Positions 26,377-42,119 of a DNA stretch of 64,000 nt are shown one piece after another. Both the position numbers and the translations under genes were made by a program. How positions within the stretch are numbered: the stretch's first letter is position 1; each line of letters begins with the position of its first letter. The notes beneath the pieces were generated by a model that saw only the letters and a program-made list of their open reading frames with translations, did not search any database and was not told where the DNA came from. The DNA lies in contig JAACJK010000117.1 in assembly GCA_013368325.1 (NCBI GenBank), forward strand, positions 393,475 through 457,474. Reading direction: 5' to 3'. This DNA is from Ephemerocybe angulata (taxonomy: Eukaryota > Basidiomycota > Agaricomycetes > Agaricales > Psathyrellaceae).

Positions 26377-29300
26377 TCAGTCGCTCTCAATCCCCGACAG
26401 GTCACCCTCCTCCTCAACCCCAGTCGCCGCAGAAACAGCAGCATTCTCCTTCTCCTCGTCCGATTCTTCCTGCTGCTGTTTCCTCTTCCGTTTCCCCGCC
26501 GCCGCCGCCGCAGTCGTCCGTGGAGCCGCTGAGGCACGAGTGCTCTTCGCGCGTGGCTTGGGAGGAGGTTTGGCCTTGGTCGCTTTCTTTTTCGGAGTCG
26601 GGGATCGGGCTCTGTCGCTGTCGTCTTGGTCTGCCTCAGCTTCATCATCTTCCGCTTCGACTACCTTTGATGTTCGCCTGAGTGGCCAGGTATGATCGAT
26701 TAAGAAAAGAAGGACTTGGGGGAGTTGAGAGGGGAGCTTACCGCGTTGCCGTCCCTCGACGTGTCCGCTTTCGTTCTTCTCCCCGTCCAGTTCCAGGCGT
26801 ATGAACACGCCTACACACAAGCGTTCACCGCTCAGTACACAACCGTAACAAAAGTTTATCCACACTCACTTGGTCCCCTTCTTCTTCTGAGGCGTCGACG
26901 GCCTCTCCTCAGGTTGCGGAGTAGGCTCTTCGTCCTTCTCCTCTTCGTCCTTCTCCTCTTCGTCCTCCTCTTTATCACCCTCCTCCTCACCCAGGGCTTC
27001 GGTAGTAGCGGTTACCGCAGACGCCGTCTCGCCCGACGTACTCGCCCTCGACCGCGTCGACGTCCTCTCCGTCCCGCGACTTGCAGGCTCCTGCTCTCCC
27101 TCAACCTCATCACCCTCCCCCTCCCCATCAGGCTTAGCGGGCGAAGACGGCGGCGGCCTCACGGCCTTCACCCCGCCCTTGGGCGGGTCGACCGCGATGC
27201 ACTCGTACACCTTGAGCACATCCTCCTCCTCGGCATACGCCGCAGGGTCCAGCTCTTTCTCTTTCAGCTGCTTCGCAAACTGCGACGCCACGCGGCTTTT
27301 GAAGCGCGCGAAGAGTTTCTCGTTGGCGGTGTTGTTGAGGGGGCATTGCTGTGGAGAAGGAGAAGGAAAGAAAAATGTGAGCGATGGTTGATCGAACGGA
27401 AGCTGGGGCTAGGGTTGTGCGTACGTCGGATAGGTAGGACACTAGGAGATCCAGTTTGTGGATGGATTTTGAATCTAGTTCAGCAGGGATGTGCAGTTGA
27501 TTCAGGGTCTGACAGAAGGCTTTCTTGTCCGAGTCTACATACACAACGGGGTAATTAGATGACGTGTCTTAAGATGAGGCCGATATGTGCTTACCAGATC
27601 GGTCTTCGTCGTAGAGAGCGCTCAAGATTTGGATTGCGAGCTCAGCATGCGCGACGGGTTCGTCAGGGCTATGCTCGATCTGTGCACTATGATTCCACCA
27701 AAGTCAGTAACAAGGCCGGTGTCAAAAACAAAAGTTCACTGACATCTGTACAGCCTTGGCAGGATCTGTCCAATCCACGAGCATGAGGCCAAAGTCATAA
27801 GGCGAGATCATCTGTTGACCATCCTCCAGATCGTCGTGCATTTCCTTAGCCTGATCATACGCCAAAAGGTACATCTACCGCAGGAAAAGACGTGTCAGCG
27901 AATGCGGTCCCAAATGGAATAGGGCTACTACTACTGACCGACTGAACCCGACATTGATTCGCAGCCGAAGCGTACGAGTAGACGGGGAAGAAGTAGGACA
28001 GACATTGTCGCAGTTCCTGGTTGTCTGCCGTGCCGGGCGAGATGTAAAGCAGCGCCAACGTGACGAGGACATTGGGGTCGTTGATGATGCCTGCCAGCAC
28101 GAGTTTGCAGATTCCAGTGCACAGCACGGCTTGAGCGGCAGGAATCTCTTCGTTCTGTAAAGTCTGGACAAGGAAGTTCGTAATTTGCGTCGCCTGCAAT
28201 ATCGCACTTGTTGTTAATATCTCGGTGCGATGGGAAAGGAGTGGAGACACACGATAGCTTCGGATTTCTTGAAGAATTCCTGGTCATACATGATCAAGAG
28301 ATCGAGAGTAACTTTCAGAACCTGGACTTTTAGTTCTGGTGGGGCATTCTCGATTTGTCCCATGAAAAGCTGGAACGAGCGCAGCGCCATGTTCTTGGCA
28401 ATAAGACAACACAGTCCGAGACTGACAAGTGCCTTTTCGCGCATTGCCAGTTCCTTGCGTTTAACTGAGGGGACAATCAAGTCCGCCAGGATACCTTCCA
28501 AGGTTGAGTTATCCTCGAAGCTCTTAATTATAATGCGTTAGATGAATGCCTAAGGATGTCGAGAGAGACACGCACCCCATTAACCCTTTCCAGCACCGCT
28601 GTGCAGAGCATAAGACAGCGAATATCAGTGATATCAGCTTCGCGCCTCTCTTCAGAGCTCATCGCGTCGCGGTCACGGGGCTTCCTCGCTGAGCGCCCGC
28701 CGCGGCTGATTGGCTCAGTCGCGGAAGATTGGTCGGGATCTTGGTCATCAAGCTAAAAGGTGTATAGTCAGGGAGAAGTGCGCATAATAAAAAGTGCACA
28801 CTCACGTCGCCAAGAATGTTATCGACATCCTCCAATTCTTCGTTTTCGCGGAGCTCGACGATGATCTCGACAACGACACGAATCAGGTCGCGTTCTGAAG
28901 GCATGATCTCCTTCAAAACGTCAACGCAGCGCTCGATGAGGCTGGGAGGCAGTTGGGGATGGGCAAGCATCTCCTCTGCTCAGCGAGGAGTTGGTCAGCT
29001 CAAGTTCCTCTGAATGAGAGAAATCCGGTGACGCACTAACAACAGTGAAAACCTTTCTTCGCCCAATTTCGTCCATGTAGTCCAACTTGAGAGCCATACG
29101 AAGTAACTCTCCGAGAATGACTTCTTTCTTCGCCAACTCCTCCTCCAGCGCATCCTCGTCCTCATATTCATCGAGCCCAGCAGCAACGAGCTTTGCAGCC
29201 TCAATCTTTTGTAGGACATTCAGAAGATGGTTATACGCCTCTTGGAAAATGAAAGCAAAAGCGGTGACAACCGGCAATGCTGCTGCCTCCAGCCTCGCCT

Positions 29301-30736
29301 CATTCCCGTTCTTGATGCAGTATTCCACGAAAACTCGAGCCAAGACCGCCGATTCCGGCGTCAGATGTTGCCAGTATTGCTCTTCAAGATAGTCAGATTT
29401 AGGCTCGGAGCTTTCAGGAAAGACCTACCTGGGAAAACAAAGGCCTCTGGAATGTCGGGACGCGTGACGAATATCGAGATCAATGTGTCTACAGCTATAG
29501 CTTCGCCCGAACCGATGACGTCGAAGAGTGCGAGGAAGCGGATGAGGCCCTTCATGATACCGGCGTCATCGCCCTCCCAGCCAGCCAGGCTCCCATCTTG
29601 CGTACGCTCGTCTTGCTCTGCTAGGATGACGTCGAACCACTTTGTGAGGAGTTTTCCAGCTGCGACGCGTACTCCGGGTTCTCTGTCACCCAGACCATCC
29701 TTGATTACCTGCTCCCGCTGTACCAGCGACAGATGGCGGGGATGTCCAAGCTTCGGTAGCACCGCGGTATACATGATTTTACGCGTCGTCGTGTCTACGT
29801 CTCGCGTGCGTTTGAGGATGGTGTCGAGAGTCGCGGGGGTAAGGGGGACGTTGAGCAGGGACGCACGCCGAACTTCACTAAATAAGGCTTAAATATTGGT
29901 GAGTGGACCACGAAGTTTGGGCAACGCACGCAGCAGGGTCCGATGCCAAAACCTCCAGGAGGATATCCAAGACCGATTGTTCGCCTTCCTCTAGTTCGTC
30001 AGGGTCTTCACTACCAACGAGTTTGGAAAGTGCTGCCGCCGCGTGGGCCCTAATGAGCGTCTCCTTATCATTCAAGCGCTCAATTAGACCCTCTCGTAAA
30101 AGTCCGTATGTGTCGTCCCTGAACCTGTCAGCCACAGAGGATTGAATTACAGGCCCGGTTACTCACTCGAGGTCCCCGACATGCGAAATGAGCTCCGAGA
30201 CGATATGGAGGCATCGGAACCGGGCGTTCTTGTTCTTTGCTTGGAATCCTTGAAGGAGCCAGCCTATAATCCTTGCGACGAACCTGGACGTGGTGGTTTC
30301 CGTGTCCTCCTCCTCCGATGAGCCTGCCTTCTCCTGCTCTTGCATGACTGCACCGGCCTTAGTCGGTCGACCGCACCAAAGACACACATCATAGTAAAAA
30401 CATACCTTTCTCGTTTGAGTACTGAACGTACGACCCCACGAACTTCACGATCCGATCCGCGGCCGGTGGGCCCTTCTTCATGCCCAATATCCTGTTCAGC
30501 ATATCCAAGAACGATTCGGCGAACGCCCGTTCTCCCGTGTACTTCGTAGAGACCGTCCCATTCTTCTTCTGCGTCTGTGTTAATACCGCCGCCGCTCGTA
30601 GGTGAAGTTTGTACAGAGCAACGCAGTTCTTCTTATGGTTCGCGAGTGAGGTTTGGACCTGGTCGAAGATCGTCGCAATGGCTTCGTGGAGGGATTCGAG
30701 GTCGATCGGCTCTTCCGGGGCTTTCGCCTTCGCCAT
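26377..30736 (-). CDS. YCG1: Condensin complex non-SMC subunit CAP-G (Ycg1/Cnd3)
   Basis: Fifteen exons between 30736 and 26377 give 1,182 residues with every phase matching: 30406-30736, 30167-30347, 29930-30124, 29429-29877, 29041-29381, 28806-28973, 28574-28752, 28253-28520, 27939-28193, 27744-27874, 27595-27686, 27425-27534, 26870-27348, 26742-26810, 26377-26677. The body is a HEAT-repeat solenoid. Landmarks are VGDLE/FRDDTYGLLREGL, CEN-type EREPGVRVAAGKLL, EYWQHLTPESAVLARVF-like and FEDNSTLEGILADL, as in condensin subunit 3. The last ~250 residues are disordered, alternating acidic (EEDEEEKDEEEKDEE) and Lys/Arg-rich blocks. With Brn1 and the SMC2/4 pair it compacts mitotic chromosomes and clamps DNA. 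An in-frame ATG at 30826 exists; MAKAKAPEEPIDL at 30736 fits family starts better. The boundary of exon 6 (28973) is the least certain. Confidence 0.93.
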
Positions 30737-30936
30737 GGTCGCTGTCGGGGGTGTCCGCCAGGCGAGCTCGTCGTTAGTAAAATGCTTGTCGGGGACAACA
30801 CAACCGTGTCTGTTGATTGCCATCACCGCGCACGCGTTGTTGTGGCGTGTTTGAAGTCGATCACGTTGCCCTCCTCAATAGGGGCTTGCCACCGCGTTGC
30901 TTGGATTCGGAACCGAAAGTCCCTTTCTCCTAACTA

Positions 30937-33900
30937 TTACAGCGGATCACAGTAGTCTACGTTTCCACCTAGGTTGTTGCCGGCCCACTTTCATTCAGAC
31001 AAAGTGAGTTTCATCCTCGCATCAACAAACACGGAAACTCTCACCTCAAAGAACGGTTTGTACCTTCCCAGCGCGCCTAGAACAGACAGGGAAAGCACAA
31101 GCACCATCGACTGTGTCCCACCATCGAGGGCGGCGCCCACTGTAGCTGCAGTTGCGCGAAAGAGCTTTTGGTGGGCTTTTGCTAGCCAGCCTTGACACAG
31201 AATGGCGACAATCACTGTCGATAAGACAGAAGACGTGTTGCCGTACGTCATCATCGAGGATGCCTGAGGGATTGTGAAAGCCACGAGTAAGCTCAGCCTC
31301 ATAAACTTGTATACATCTCACTCACCATAAATACGACAGGAAGCATCGTCACATTCCCGTTGAATATCCGAGAATGCGGGAATATCTACGTGATTGTAAG
31401 CAGCAGTCCGCGGCAAATTACATGGAAATCACCTTGTGCAGGGCAAACTGACCTCCGCTCAAGACAGCTCCAAACAGAAAGCTAAACGGCAGTATAGCGT
31501 ATGATCTTCGAACGGTGTATAGTTCCTTCGCGAGAGCCCAGGTGAACGCCTCGCTATTCATTGTTTGCATGAGCTGTCCACTCCAGATGTGGAGGCCCGA
31601 TGCCTTGACGAGCATGACGGCCTGGTTCCCCACGATCGACTCCATAACTCCTACATTTTAACGAATAAGAAGGTAGACCCAGTGGTAAACTTGCTGCTCT
31701 CTTGCCATTGTTAACCAGCCCACCTGTCTAATGTTAGACGGTTTCGATCTCACGACTCGGGAAATCACTCACCCAGCACCAATCCCCACAACATTGCAAC
31801 AAAGGTCACCCTCGTTGGAATTTTCAAAAGGCTCCCGATTCTCGCTTGACTCGTCGCAAAGATACTGACAGCAATCGCGCTGTTCGACCACATAGAGAAC
31901 TGCAATCGGCTGTGGGAGATATACTAGGAATGAAAACCAGGCTAATGCTTACATATAGGATATCTAAAGGTCTCCCGGGGAGTATGGCGGCGGCGACGAC
32001 CTTCGTTGCGTGCTGAGATACGAATTCAACCCCGAGGTGACCATATATCGCTGTCGCAGCTGGCTAGTAGCCACTGGATATCAGCGGATGCATATGTAGT
32101 ATTTCTTGGTGTAAGCTTACGATTGCAACCACACCAAGAGCGTGGGCTATCAGGAGCGACGGCGTTGATAGGTGTAAGTGCTGTCGCAGTACGACTGTCA
32201 TCCCTATACGTCCATCATCGCCATTTGTATCTATCAGTTATTCGGTGGGTACTACTTACCTGAGAAGAAAGCCAAGAAAATGAGAATAATGTACCACCAT
32301 GGCGGGGTGTTCTGTAGGAGAAATAAGATTAGACTTGAAAAGCTGAAGGTAATCTATACCGTGGCCACCCACCCATAAAGCCTGCTGTTTCTCGACGGAC
32401 TTCCCATTCTCGGCCTTCGAAGACACGAAGGGCCAAACAGCTCGTACTCCAACGAAAAGCCCGATATGTGTGATCAAACTCCCAGACTAAGACGACGATC
32501 AGTCCACAAGATAGAAAGGATAGAAAGCAAGAGAAGCAATGAAGACGAACAGCAATGTTGCCGGTGATACTCGTCCAGATGGCCGAAGAAGCCAAGTTTG
32601 GCAGTCCGGCTTCCTTGAGAAGACCCGGATCAACCGTTAAGCGCGCGTCGAGTATCGCGCTCTGGTTATAGATCCCGCCTTCCGTGTTGAACAGTGTCGT
32701 CGCTATCATGGGAAACTCTGTTGCCTGTGGTATTAGCCGTTATCAAGGGGTCACTGCTGGAGACAGGTGAATGGCATCTTACCCTCCATGTATTTGAATA
32801 ATACAGTCCCATTACGGCTCCGTAACACAACAAGTATCCAACCCACACATTTACTGCCGGTTGCACGGTTAACAAACGTCTTTAAGAGAGCGTATACGCC
32901 AACCTTGATATACCAGCGGAAGTTCGACACTCCTACCAGAAATAAGTGCTGGAATGACAACCCGAGACAAAAAGCACGTACGAGGCACCGATAAACTGCC
33001 AGTCCAAAGAGACCCCAAACAATCCCAATCCCTCATTCCCACTGGCTCCTCCAAACAAATCCGTAAACGTCCTCCTAACCTCCCTAGCCGCATGCTGTGT
33101 CGACAAACAAAAGACGCTGACGCCAGTGAGGAGTGGGGCTACATAGCCCGGAAGAACCTCGTAGAGGAAAGCCGCTCCAAAGCTATATCCAAAGAGGCGG
33201 ACGGGGAGGCTGAAGTTAGCCTCTGAGTGCGAGGACGGACTTGGGCTGTGGTGAAGCTCTGAATATCATCAATATACCAGCATCGAGATGTTCGCGATGT
33301 CGATATCAGTAAGTACCTCTGAGCAGGGAGAGCACAGGGAGCGTGACGGGAAAGACAAGGTCGGGCGACCAGAAATTGGCGTAGACGTCAAATAGTCCAG
33401 CAACGCCAACCCTTGTTATAATCCATTGTCAGCGTAGTTTACCAATGAGATATAGAACGAATCTACACACCCGAACCCAGTCGTAGCAAAGATCCCGAGC
33501 GTCGCTGTCATCCAGTTGACCGGTGCTTCTGTATAGTACAACTAACACAAGCATCAATAGCCTTTCCTCCACGCACACAAAATCTTTTCGCGCCGCTCAC
33601 CTTCTGCACAGCGAACGTCTGAACCGCCAAATTACCCTTCGCAGCAGAAATCGCTATCATAGCCGCCACCGCATGCTATACCCCAACCTTGAGCGCACGC
33701 AACAGAAGCGCACCAAAGATAACGAAAACGCACCTCCTGCACCCCAAACGCCCGTCTCGGCGCACAAGGAAACGCCCACTCCCACCCCAGCCCCATCACA
33801 TACACCAGCAGCACCAAAAACGGACTACTAACCGACGCATACACCGGCTTGAACACAAAGACCTAAAGCACAAAGTCCCCTTTCAGCATACGGTCAACGG

Positions 33901-34340
33901 GTAATAAGGCAATCAACCATGTTCAGTATGGTACTGTATATGCGTACCTGGTAGATAGCAGCCGCCAAGCACCCCACAAGAGACCCGATTATAAATGGCC
34001 GTACGATTCCTATGCTTGGTGCGCCCTCCGTTTCGACCCCAAAGAAGCAGCTGGAGTCTAAGTTAGGCCCATCTACAGCGGGCTCCCAGAAAAACCCGTT
34101 CGCCGGGCCTGTTGGGATATGCAAGAACGCCGGTGAAGGAGGGCCGCCAGTGCCTGCTTTTTCAGTATCCATGTTATCGAGGGAACATGTCCGCGGCTTC
34201 TCCGAGCTCCCTTCTCCCCCGTCCTGTACAACACTTTCCGTTACCACTTCCATCACCCCTCCTACACATTGTGTGGATGCTGCTGAAGGAGGGTCTACCC
34301 TCTTGACCACCTCCAACTCCACAACCTCAACAGCTTCCAT
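30937..34340 (-). CDS. Oligopeptide transporter (OPT family)
   Basis: About sixteen exons. I verified coding blocks but not every splice. In order: hydrophilic N terminus (MEAVEVVELEVVK..), SLVGCLAAAIYQ, VYASVSSPFLVLLVYVMG, NLAVQTFAVQKLYY, NEGLGLFGVSLDWQFIG, NVWVGYLLCYGAVMGLYYSN, FNTEGGIYN, IPTRVTFVAMLWGLVLG, SFLFGAVLSGG, and the closing GNNLGGNVDYC. These are hallmarks of the PT clade of OPT transporters: 12-16 membrane helices, proton-coupled uptake of tetra/pentapeptides or glutathione at the plasma membrane. The final exon retains the near-invariant GNN.GNVD tail, so the gene appears complete. The ATG at 34340 opens the hydrophilic N terminus; an upstream in-frame ATG (34421) would add a hydrophobic leader that is unusual for this family. 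Confidence 0.85.
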
Positions 34341-35355
34341 ATGTAAAGTCGCGCCTAGAATAAAGAGCAACAAAGTCAAAGAAAGACTCGAGAGTAGAGG
34401 AAAGCAGATATGAGCGAACAATCGAGCCCCACTATTCCACCCCTCTTATCTACCCTCACCCACCCTCCTCTTCTCCACCAAAACCCACCACAACCAGAAT
34501 ATACCTCAATGGAATGAACGCAGACACCTAAAGATCGATCACCTCGAAGCCAAGCGCCCTTCCCCCCCTCTTATCTAATGCCGCCCGCGCAACCACCATT
34601 CCAACTAACGGGACGCAGAACGGACGATGAAGAGACAGATCCAGAGCTATCCAGAGATGATGCATCTAGGCAGCGATAACGCGAACACCCAATGTACGGC
34701 GATCTCGACTGGGCATCCCTCTGCGCGATTAACGCTGCCCCTCGAAGTCCGAGTCCAATGCGAGAAGCCGTCCGCGCTTGGGGATCGGCGGACGTCCAAC
34801 GAAGCCCCATTCGCCTCCGTCGCCCAACCAACCAACGTGCTCGGGGGCGCAGAACAGAGTAAGAAACGGGGTGGCTTCAGCGAGCATTCGATTCGCGAAT
34901 AGTGCATCATCATCAGAGACGAGCAAGATGAATGAAGAGTTGGATAGATGGAGGGAGAACCGCACGTACGGCGGCCGGCGCGCTGTGAGCCTATAAAGAC
35001 CGTACATCCTCGGTAGGCTAGGCGAGGACTCGGAGAAGGACCCCCTTTCGAATTTCCTGCCGGCCGATCTGAGGGTATCGCCAATAAAAACCGCTATGAA
35101 TTTTGAGAAGGGCGATGAATAGATAATACGAAGTACACAACATAACGTGGAGAAGAAGCCAAACAATTTGGCGCTGAAAGAAGGTGCCGCCGCATCCTTT
35201 CTAAAGATAAGAACCAGCCATCCAGCCAGCCTAAATCTCACTCAACCTCTAGTTGGTCTGAGCTCCAACAGCCTAAAGAAAGAAGGGGGAGGGGAGGAAA
35301 AAAAGAAGTTCCAAGTCAACAACACCGTCCTACAACGCTATCGCACACACTAATG
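34341..35355. other. Intergenic between OPT promoter and SEC23 3' end
   Basis: No supportable gene. A 170-codon minus-strand frame (34729-35241) overlaps another frame of similar length and shows no domain. The stretch should contain the OPT promoter and the SEC23 terminator. Confidence 0.4.
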
Positions 35356-38077
<2,722 letters not shown>

Positions 38078-38664
38078 CGTCAATATGTCGCCGGGAAGAA
38101 ATGCAATGACGGCCTCCCCTGACAGCCACGTAGGTTTCCACGCAGATACCAAACAATGCCAAATACCCGGGCACCGCCCTCACAGGCGCCTACGAGCCTG
38201 GCGCTTCTTCCTTCTCAACTACCAATGCGCGATCCTCTGACAGTCAGGCCTCGACTCATGCCGTGGAGCTTCTGCGGCTCGAGAGCTCAGATGCCGTGAA
38301 AGGCTTTGCAAGCAAGCCCACCGGACCCAATGACGCAGTCCACCGGTGACCTCAGAATACTATGTATCTGGACCTTTGGCCGCTTCCTTTGTTCGACAGG
38401 CTGCCGGCCGACAGGACGCGTGGAACCTGTGTGCAGTCTTCTGTTATATTATTAAGACGACCCTTCACAGTATGACTCCATGCTTCGAGGTCTAGATAAC
38501 GGCTCCGAAGGAGTATTCCAGGGCTTACTTCCTGCCGGAGGTCGTATTCCACAAGTCAATGGAGGGGCCTCTCGGAGTATAAGAGGGCGGTAGATTCGAT
38601 CATCGACAGTAACATTCGGTTCCCCTGCCTCACATTGTCAGCATAACCTCCACTCTCCAAAACC
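38078..38664. other. Divergent promoter region of SEC23 and the aldo-keto reductase
   Basis: The ATGs of SEC23 (-) and the reductase (+) are 587 bp apart. A TATAAGA at 38578-38584 serves the reductase, 81 nt before its start. No TATA is evident on the SEC23 side, as is usual for housekeeping genes. Confidence 0.55.
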
Positions 38665-40237
38665 ATGTCAAAGCCTGCTCCAACCCCCACCAGAACGATG
38701 CCCTACGGTAGGTGTAGCGCTCCTCATCCGATCGATCGCCGACGCTCATCTTTCCCCTAGTTCGCATCGGAAAGTCGGGGCTCAAGGTATCCAAGATCAT
38801 TCTCGGAACCATGTCCTACGGCTCTTCCGAGTGGCAGTCCTGGGTCATCGACGACGAAGAGGAATGTCTCCGGCACGTCAAGATCGCGTATGACGCGGGT
38901 GTAAACGCGTTCGACACTGCAGGTGTCTATTCCAATGGCCTCTCCGAGATCTACCTCGGGAACGCGATCAAGAAGCTCAACCTTCCTCGCGAGGAAATCG
39001 TGGTCATGTCCAAGGTAAATTTCTTGTGTTTCTTCATCTCCTTCCTCTACTGATCGTTGGTCTCTCTGAAAGGTTTTTGCCCCCGTTGGTAGAGAGATGT
39101 CTCACTTCTTCTTCGCACCCGACCCACCGTCCTCTGAATACGGATATGTCAATCAACATGGTCTGAGCCGCAAGAACATTTTCGACTCCGTCAAAGCAAG
39201 CTTGAAGAGGCTGCAGCTTGACTACATTGACTTGTTGCAATGTGCGTACCTTCCGCCATGTCCTTCGCATTATTCTTGCTAACCACGACTTCGTAGGCCA
39301 TCGTTTCGACCCTGAGACACCAATTGAAGAGACGGTAAGCATATCACTTCACTGGCTCTTGGCGTTCGGTATCTGATTCTAGGTTCACAAAGATGCGCGC
39401 ACTTCACGACGTTGTCCAGGCTGGGTACGTCAGGTACATCGGCATGTCTTCCTGTTTCGCATGGCAATGTACGCCCAAAACTCTATTCCCTCCCCGCTCC
39501 TTTACTGAACGCCCATGGCATCTCCAGTCCACGCAATGCAGAGTATGTACATACCCGCAGGAGAACCTGCACGTCCAATCATATACTAACACCTTTCCTC
39601 CCTCACCTGTTGAATAGACTACGCCATCGCCAACAACCTGACGCCTTTCATCTCCATGCAGAACCACTACAACCTCGTCTACCGCGAAGAGGAAAGGGAA
39701 ATGTTCCCCACCCTCAAGTACTTCGGCGTGGGCGCGATCCCCTGGTCTCCGCTTGCTAGAGGGCTTGTGGCCCGCCCGTGGTCTGTGACGGAGGAACGTG
39801 GCACCAAGCGCACCGAAGGCGATCCGTAAGTCATATAGTTACCCAGTATCCAAGTTCCAGCCATCTTCTGACTCCTCGGCAATTCAGGTACGTCCACGTG
39901 TACGCAAACGCTCTTGGCACCAAAGAAATCGTCGACCGGTGAGTAATACCACCCACCCCACCTTCTCCTTCTCCTCGTTCGATGGAGCCCCGCCTGACAA
40001 CTCGGAATGACCGTGAATAGCGTCGAGGAGATCGCCAAGAAAAAGAATATCACGATGGCACAGGTTGCCACCGCCTGGTCGATGTCCAAAGAAGGCGTCA
40101 CCGCTCCGATTGTGGGGACCACATCTACGAAGAACTTGGAGGACCTTCTCAAGGCGGTGTATGTGGAGTTGAGCGAGGAGGAGATCAAGTACTTGGAGGG
40201 GCCGTACAAGCCTACTGAGGTGTTTGGGCATTGGTAA
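38665..40237 (+). CDS. Aldo-keto reductase (AAD-like)
   Basis: Nine exons (38665-38707, 38761-39014, 39073-39241, 39297-39334, 39393-39468, 39528-39542, 39618-39825, 39888-39938, 40021-40237) give 356 residues, all in phase. Exon 6 is only 15 nt. The TIM-barrel landmarks are LGTMSYGSSEWQSW, the catalytic Asp/Tyr in NAFDTAGVYSNGLSE, Lys in VVMSKV, His in LLQCHRFD, and the NADP-site segment APIVGTTSTKNLEDLL. The tetrad D-Y-K-H is complete. The combination resembles fungal aryl-alcohol-dehydrogenase-like AKRs (cytosolic NADPH-dependent reduction of aldehydes). The exact substrate cannot be assigned. Confidence 0.93.
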
Positions 40238-40959
40238 GTAAGTAAATGGCGGAGGCGTGGCAACGCCTGGCCCCCTGGATGATGGACGACGACTCGAAAG
40301 AAAAGGAAATGGACAAGTTGAATGTATGATATCTCAGTGCCCTCAAATGTGTGTTCTTCTGTTTGCTCGCAACTATGCCCACAGTTGAATGCCCCTTGAT
40401 TTGGATGCTTCGGGTTTCCATCGGCTTCTGGAAGTGTTTGCGTTGTGCAGGTGTTGCACGGGAAAGATGATCACTGCGTCGAGACCCAGGTATTTTTAGG
40501 AAAGGGTTACACGGGGGGACTTCATGTAGGCTTGGTTCGCTTCATTGGGTTGAAGATGCACCGGCCTGACCCATTTACAGTGTTTGTGCCGTCATGTCAA
40601 ATTTCAATGATACCTGGGCCATGGCAATACGGGTATGATAAATCGGTTGTTGGCGTCCGAGCATCGGGGGATATGGACACTACATAAGGACCAAGGTTCA
40701 ACCCAAGGCGATATATGTAAGGCCCGATTACACGCAGACTCTTGAGCTGGACTCCAGGGGTATTACTACCTGTATCTTCTCACCCTCTTCAACGTCTCTC
40801 GCACATCTGAACCCCGGTGGCCATGACGGTGTCGATTCAAACGTCCCACTTTTGCAATGGAGTTGGTGGCTTCCCTACAGGCTGGTAAGTCCCGCATCCC
40901 TGTCTGTCGTCTCTGGTTCGCTGATACGAAGATATTATGGCAGCCGGTATGGGTATACC
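40238..40959. other. Intergenic after the aldo-keto reductase
   Basis: No supportable gene. It ends at the possible short gene starting 40960. Upstream of that ATG, a GT..AG pair at 40884-40943 could instead be an intron in a 5' leader. Confidence 0.35.
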
Positions 40960-41283
40960 ATGACAGAGTCGCCCTCGTCGCTTCTCAGCTCGACCGACAC
41001 GACGTCTCCATCTACAGCCGTGGATCCCAGCCCGAACACGGCCTCCTCCCAGTCCAAATTCGACTTTGACGCTGTCCTAGAAATCCTCCAGCTCTATTCG
41101 GGGGCTCTGAAGGATTGGAGGAGAAATCCCATTGACTCAGACAATGTGGCGAAGTTGAAATCCGCCACCGCTATGTTCAAGAAGGTCGAAGCTCGGAGGG
41201 AGGACTTGCCTGCTGATGCACGCGAGGTTTTTGATATTTTCCGGAGGAGGATGAGTGGTGATATGGTATCATCTAAGCGGTAG
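40960..41283 (+). CDS. Hypothetical short protein
   Basis: A 107-codon frame starting MTESPSSLLSSTDT. A Ser/Thr-rich N terminus is followed by a charged helical part (FDFDAVLEILQLYSGALKDW, then AKLKSATAMFKKVEARREDL). The frame is also open upstream to 40852, but that part contains splice signals and may be a leader. I do not recognise a family. The amphipathic helix pattern and good codon usage argue for a real small gene. Downstream frames (41289-41546) are not convincing. Confidence 0.35.
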   Translation: MTESPSSLLSSTDTTSPSTAVDPSPNTASSQSKFDFDAVLEILQLYSGALKDWRRNPIDSDNVAKLKSATAMFKKVEARREDLPADAREVFDIFRRRMSGDMVSSKR

Positions 41284-42119
41284 ATGGTGTGCAGCTGAAG
41301 GAAAAGATGAAGGAGAAGGAGAGAATATATGTACGTTCTAGCGACCTTTTGCGAGCTTGTAACGACTATAGAGCAAGGGGTACTGGTCTAGCTATTTTCA
41401 AGGTTATCGAGGATATTTTGGTTGACACTCGTACTGCGCTGCTGCGCTTGCAACAACAAGTTCCAATGCCATGCACGGCAAGGCCATGGTTCTGGCCACC
41501 TGGGGCCCAAGCTGGATCATCGGACCTCAGTGATAGGATGATTTAAGGCCACTGCACGCTCCTCAGACGACCACCACCACTACACACAAGTCGCATACTG
41601 CAGAAGGAAACGCCAACATTGAGATTTTGGCAACCGGGTTACTAAAAAGCAAGTGGAAATGGCAGAAAGGAACCTGTCAGTGGTGGGAACAAACGTAGTG
41701 GCAGCCAACTCGGAGTCGAAGTCCGAGTTGTGTTCTTCCGGCCCGAGATACGAAATTTGGTTTAGCGCTCGTGCGATGAGTGTGGGAATGCTTACATATG
41801 CAATAAGGGCTGGCTTGAACCTTGTCACAGCAAGGTCTACCTCGAACCCACACGACATGTCATTCCTCTCGAAAGTATGGACAGCTATAAGGACACCAAA
41901 GGCAGGTATCTCTACTCCTTCAGGAAGCGGTTAGTTCTGATGGAAAACAGCCCCGTTTCGTTGGAAAGGACCTTCAAGGTACGAATAATGGTATCTCTCT
42001 GTGCTGATGGACACTGAACCCGGCTGCCAGGGAATAAGTTCTACGAAAGAGCACTAATTGGTGCATATCACTTCTCGTCACCGGAATCAAACCACCTCAC
42101 CTGGCTCAAATGATTAGAA
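41284..42119. other. Intergenic before the NDUFAF2-like gene
   Basis: Short frames at 41580-41934 on both strands have no recognisable domain or splice continuity. Nothing else is supportable. Confidence 0.35.

Noticed and set aside
26716..27558. 280-codon plus-strand frame, Leu/Arg-rich
   Set aside because: Antisense to the acidic and Lys/Arg-rich tail of the condensin subunit; its composition is the mirror of low-complexity Glu/Lys codons.
34729..35241. 170-codon minus-strand frame upstream of the OPT gene
   Set aside because: Overlaps a second frame of similar length, lacks domain support and lies where the OPT promoter is expected.
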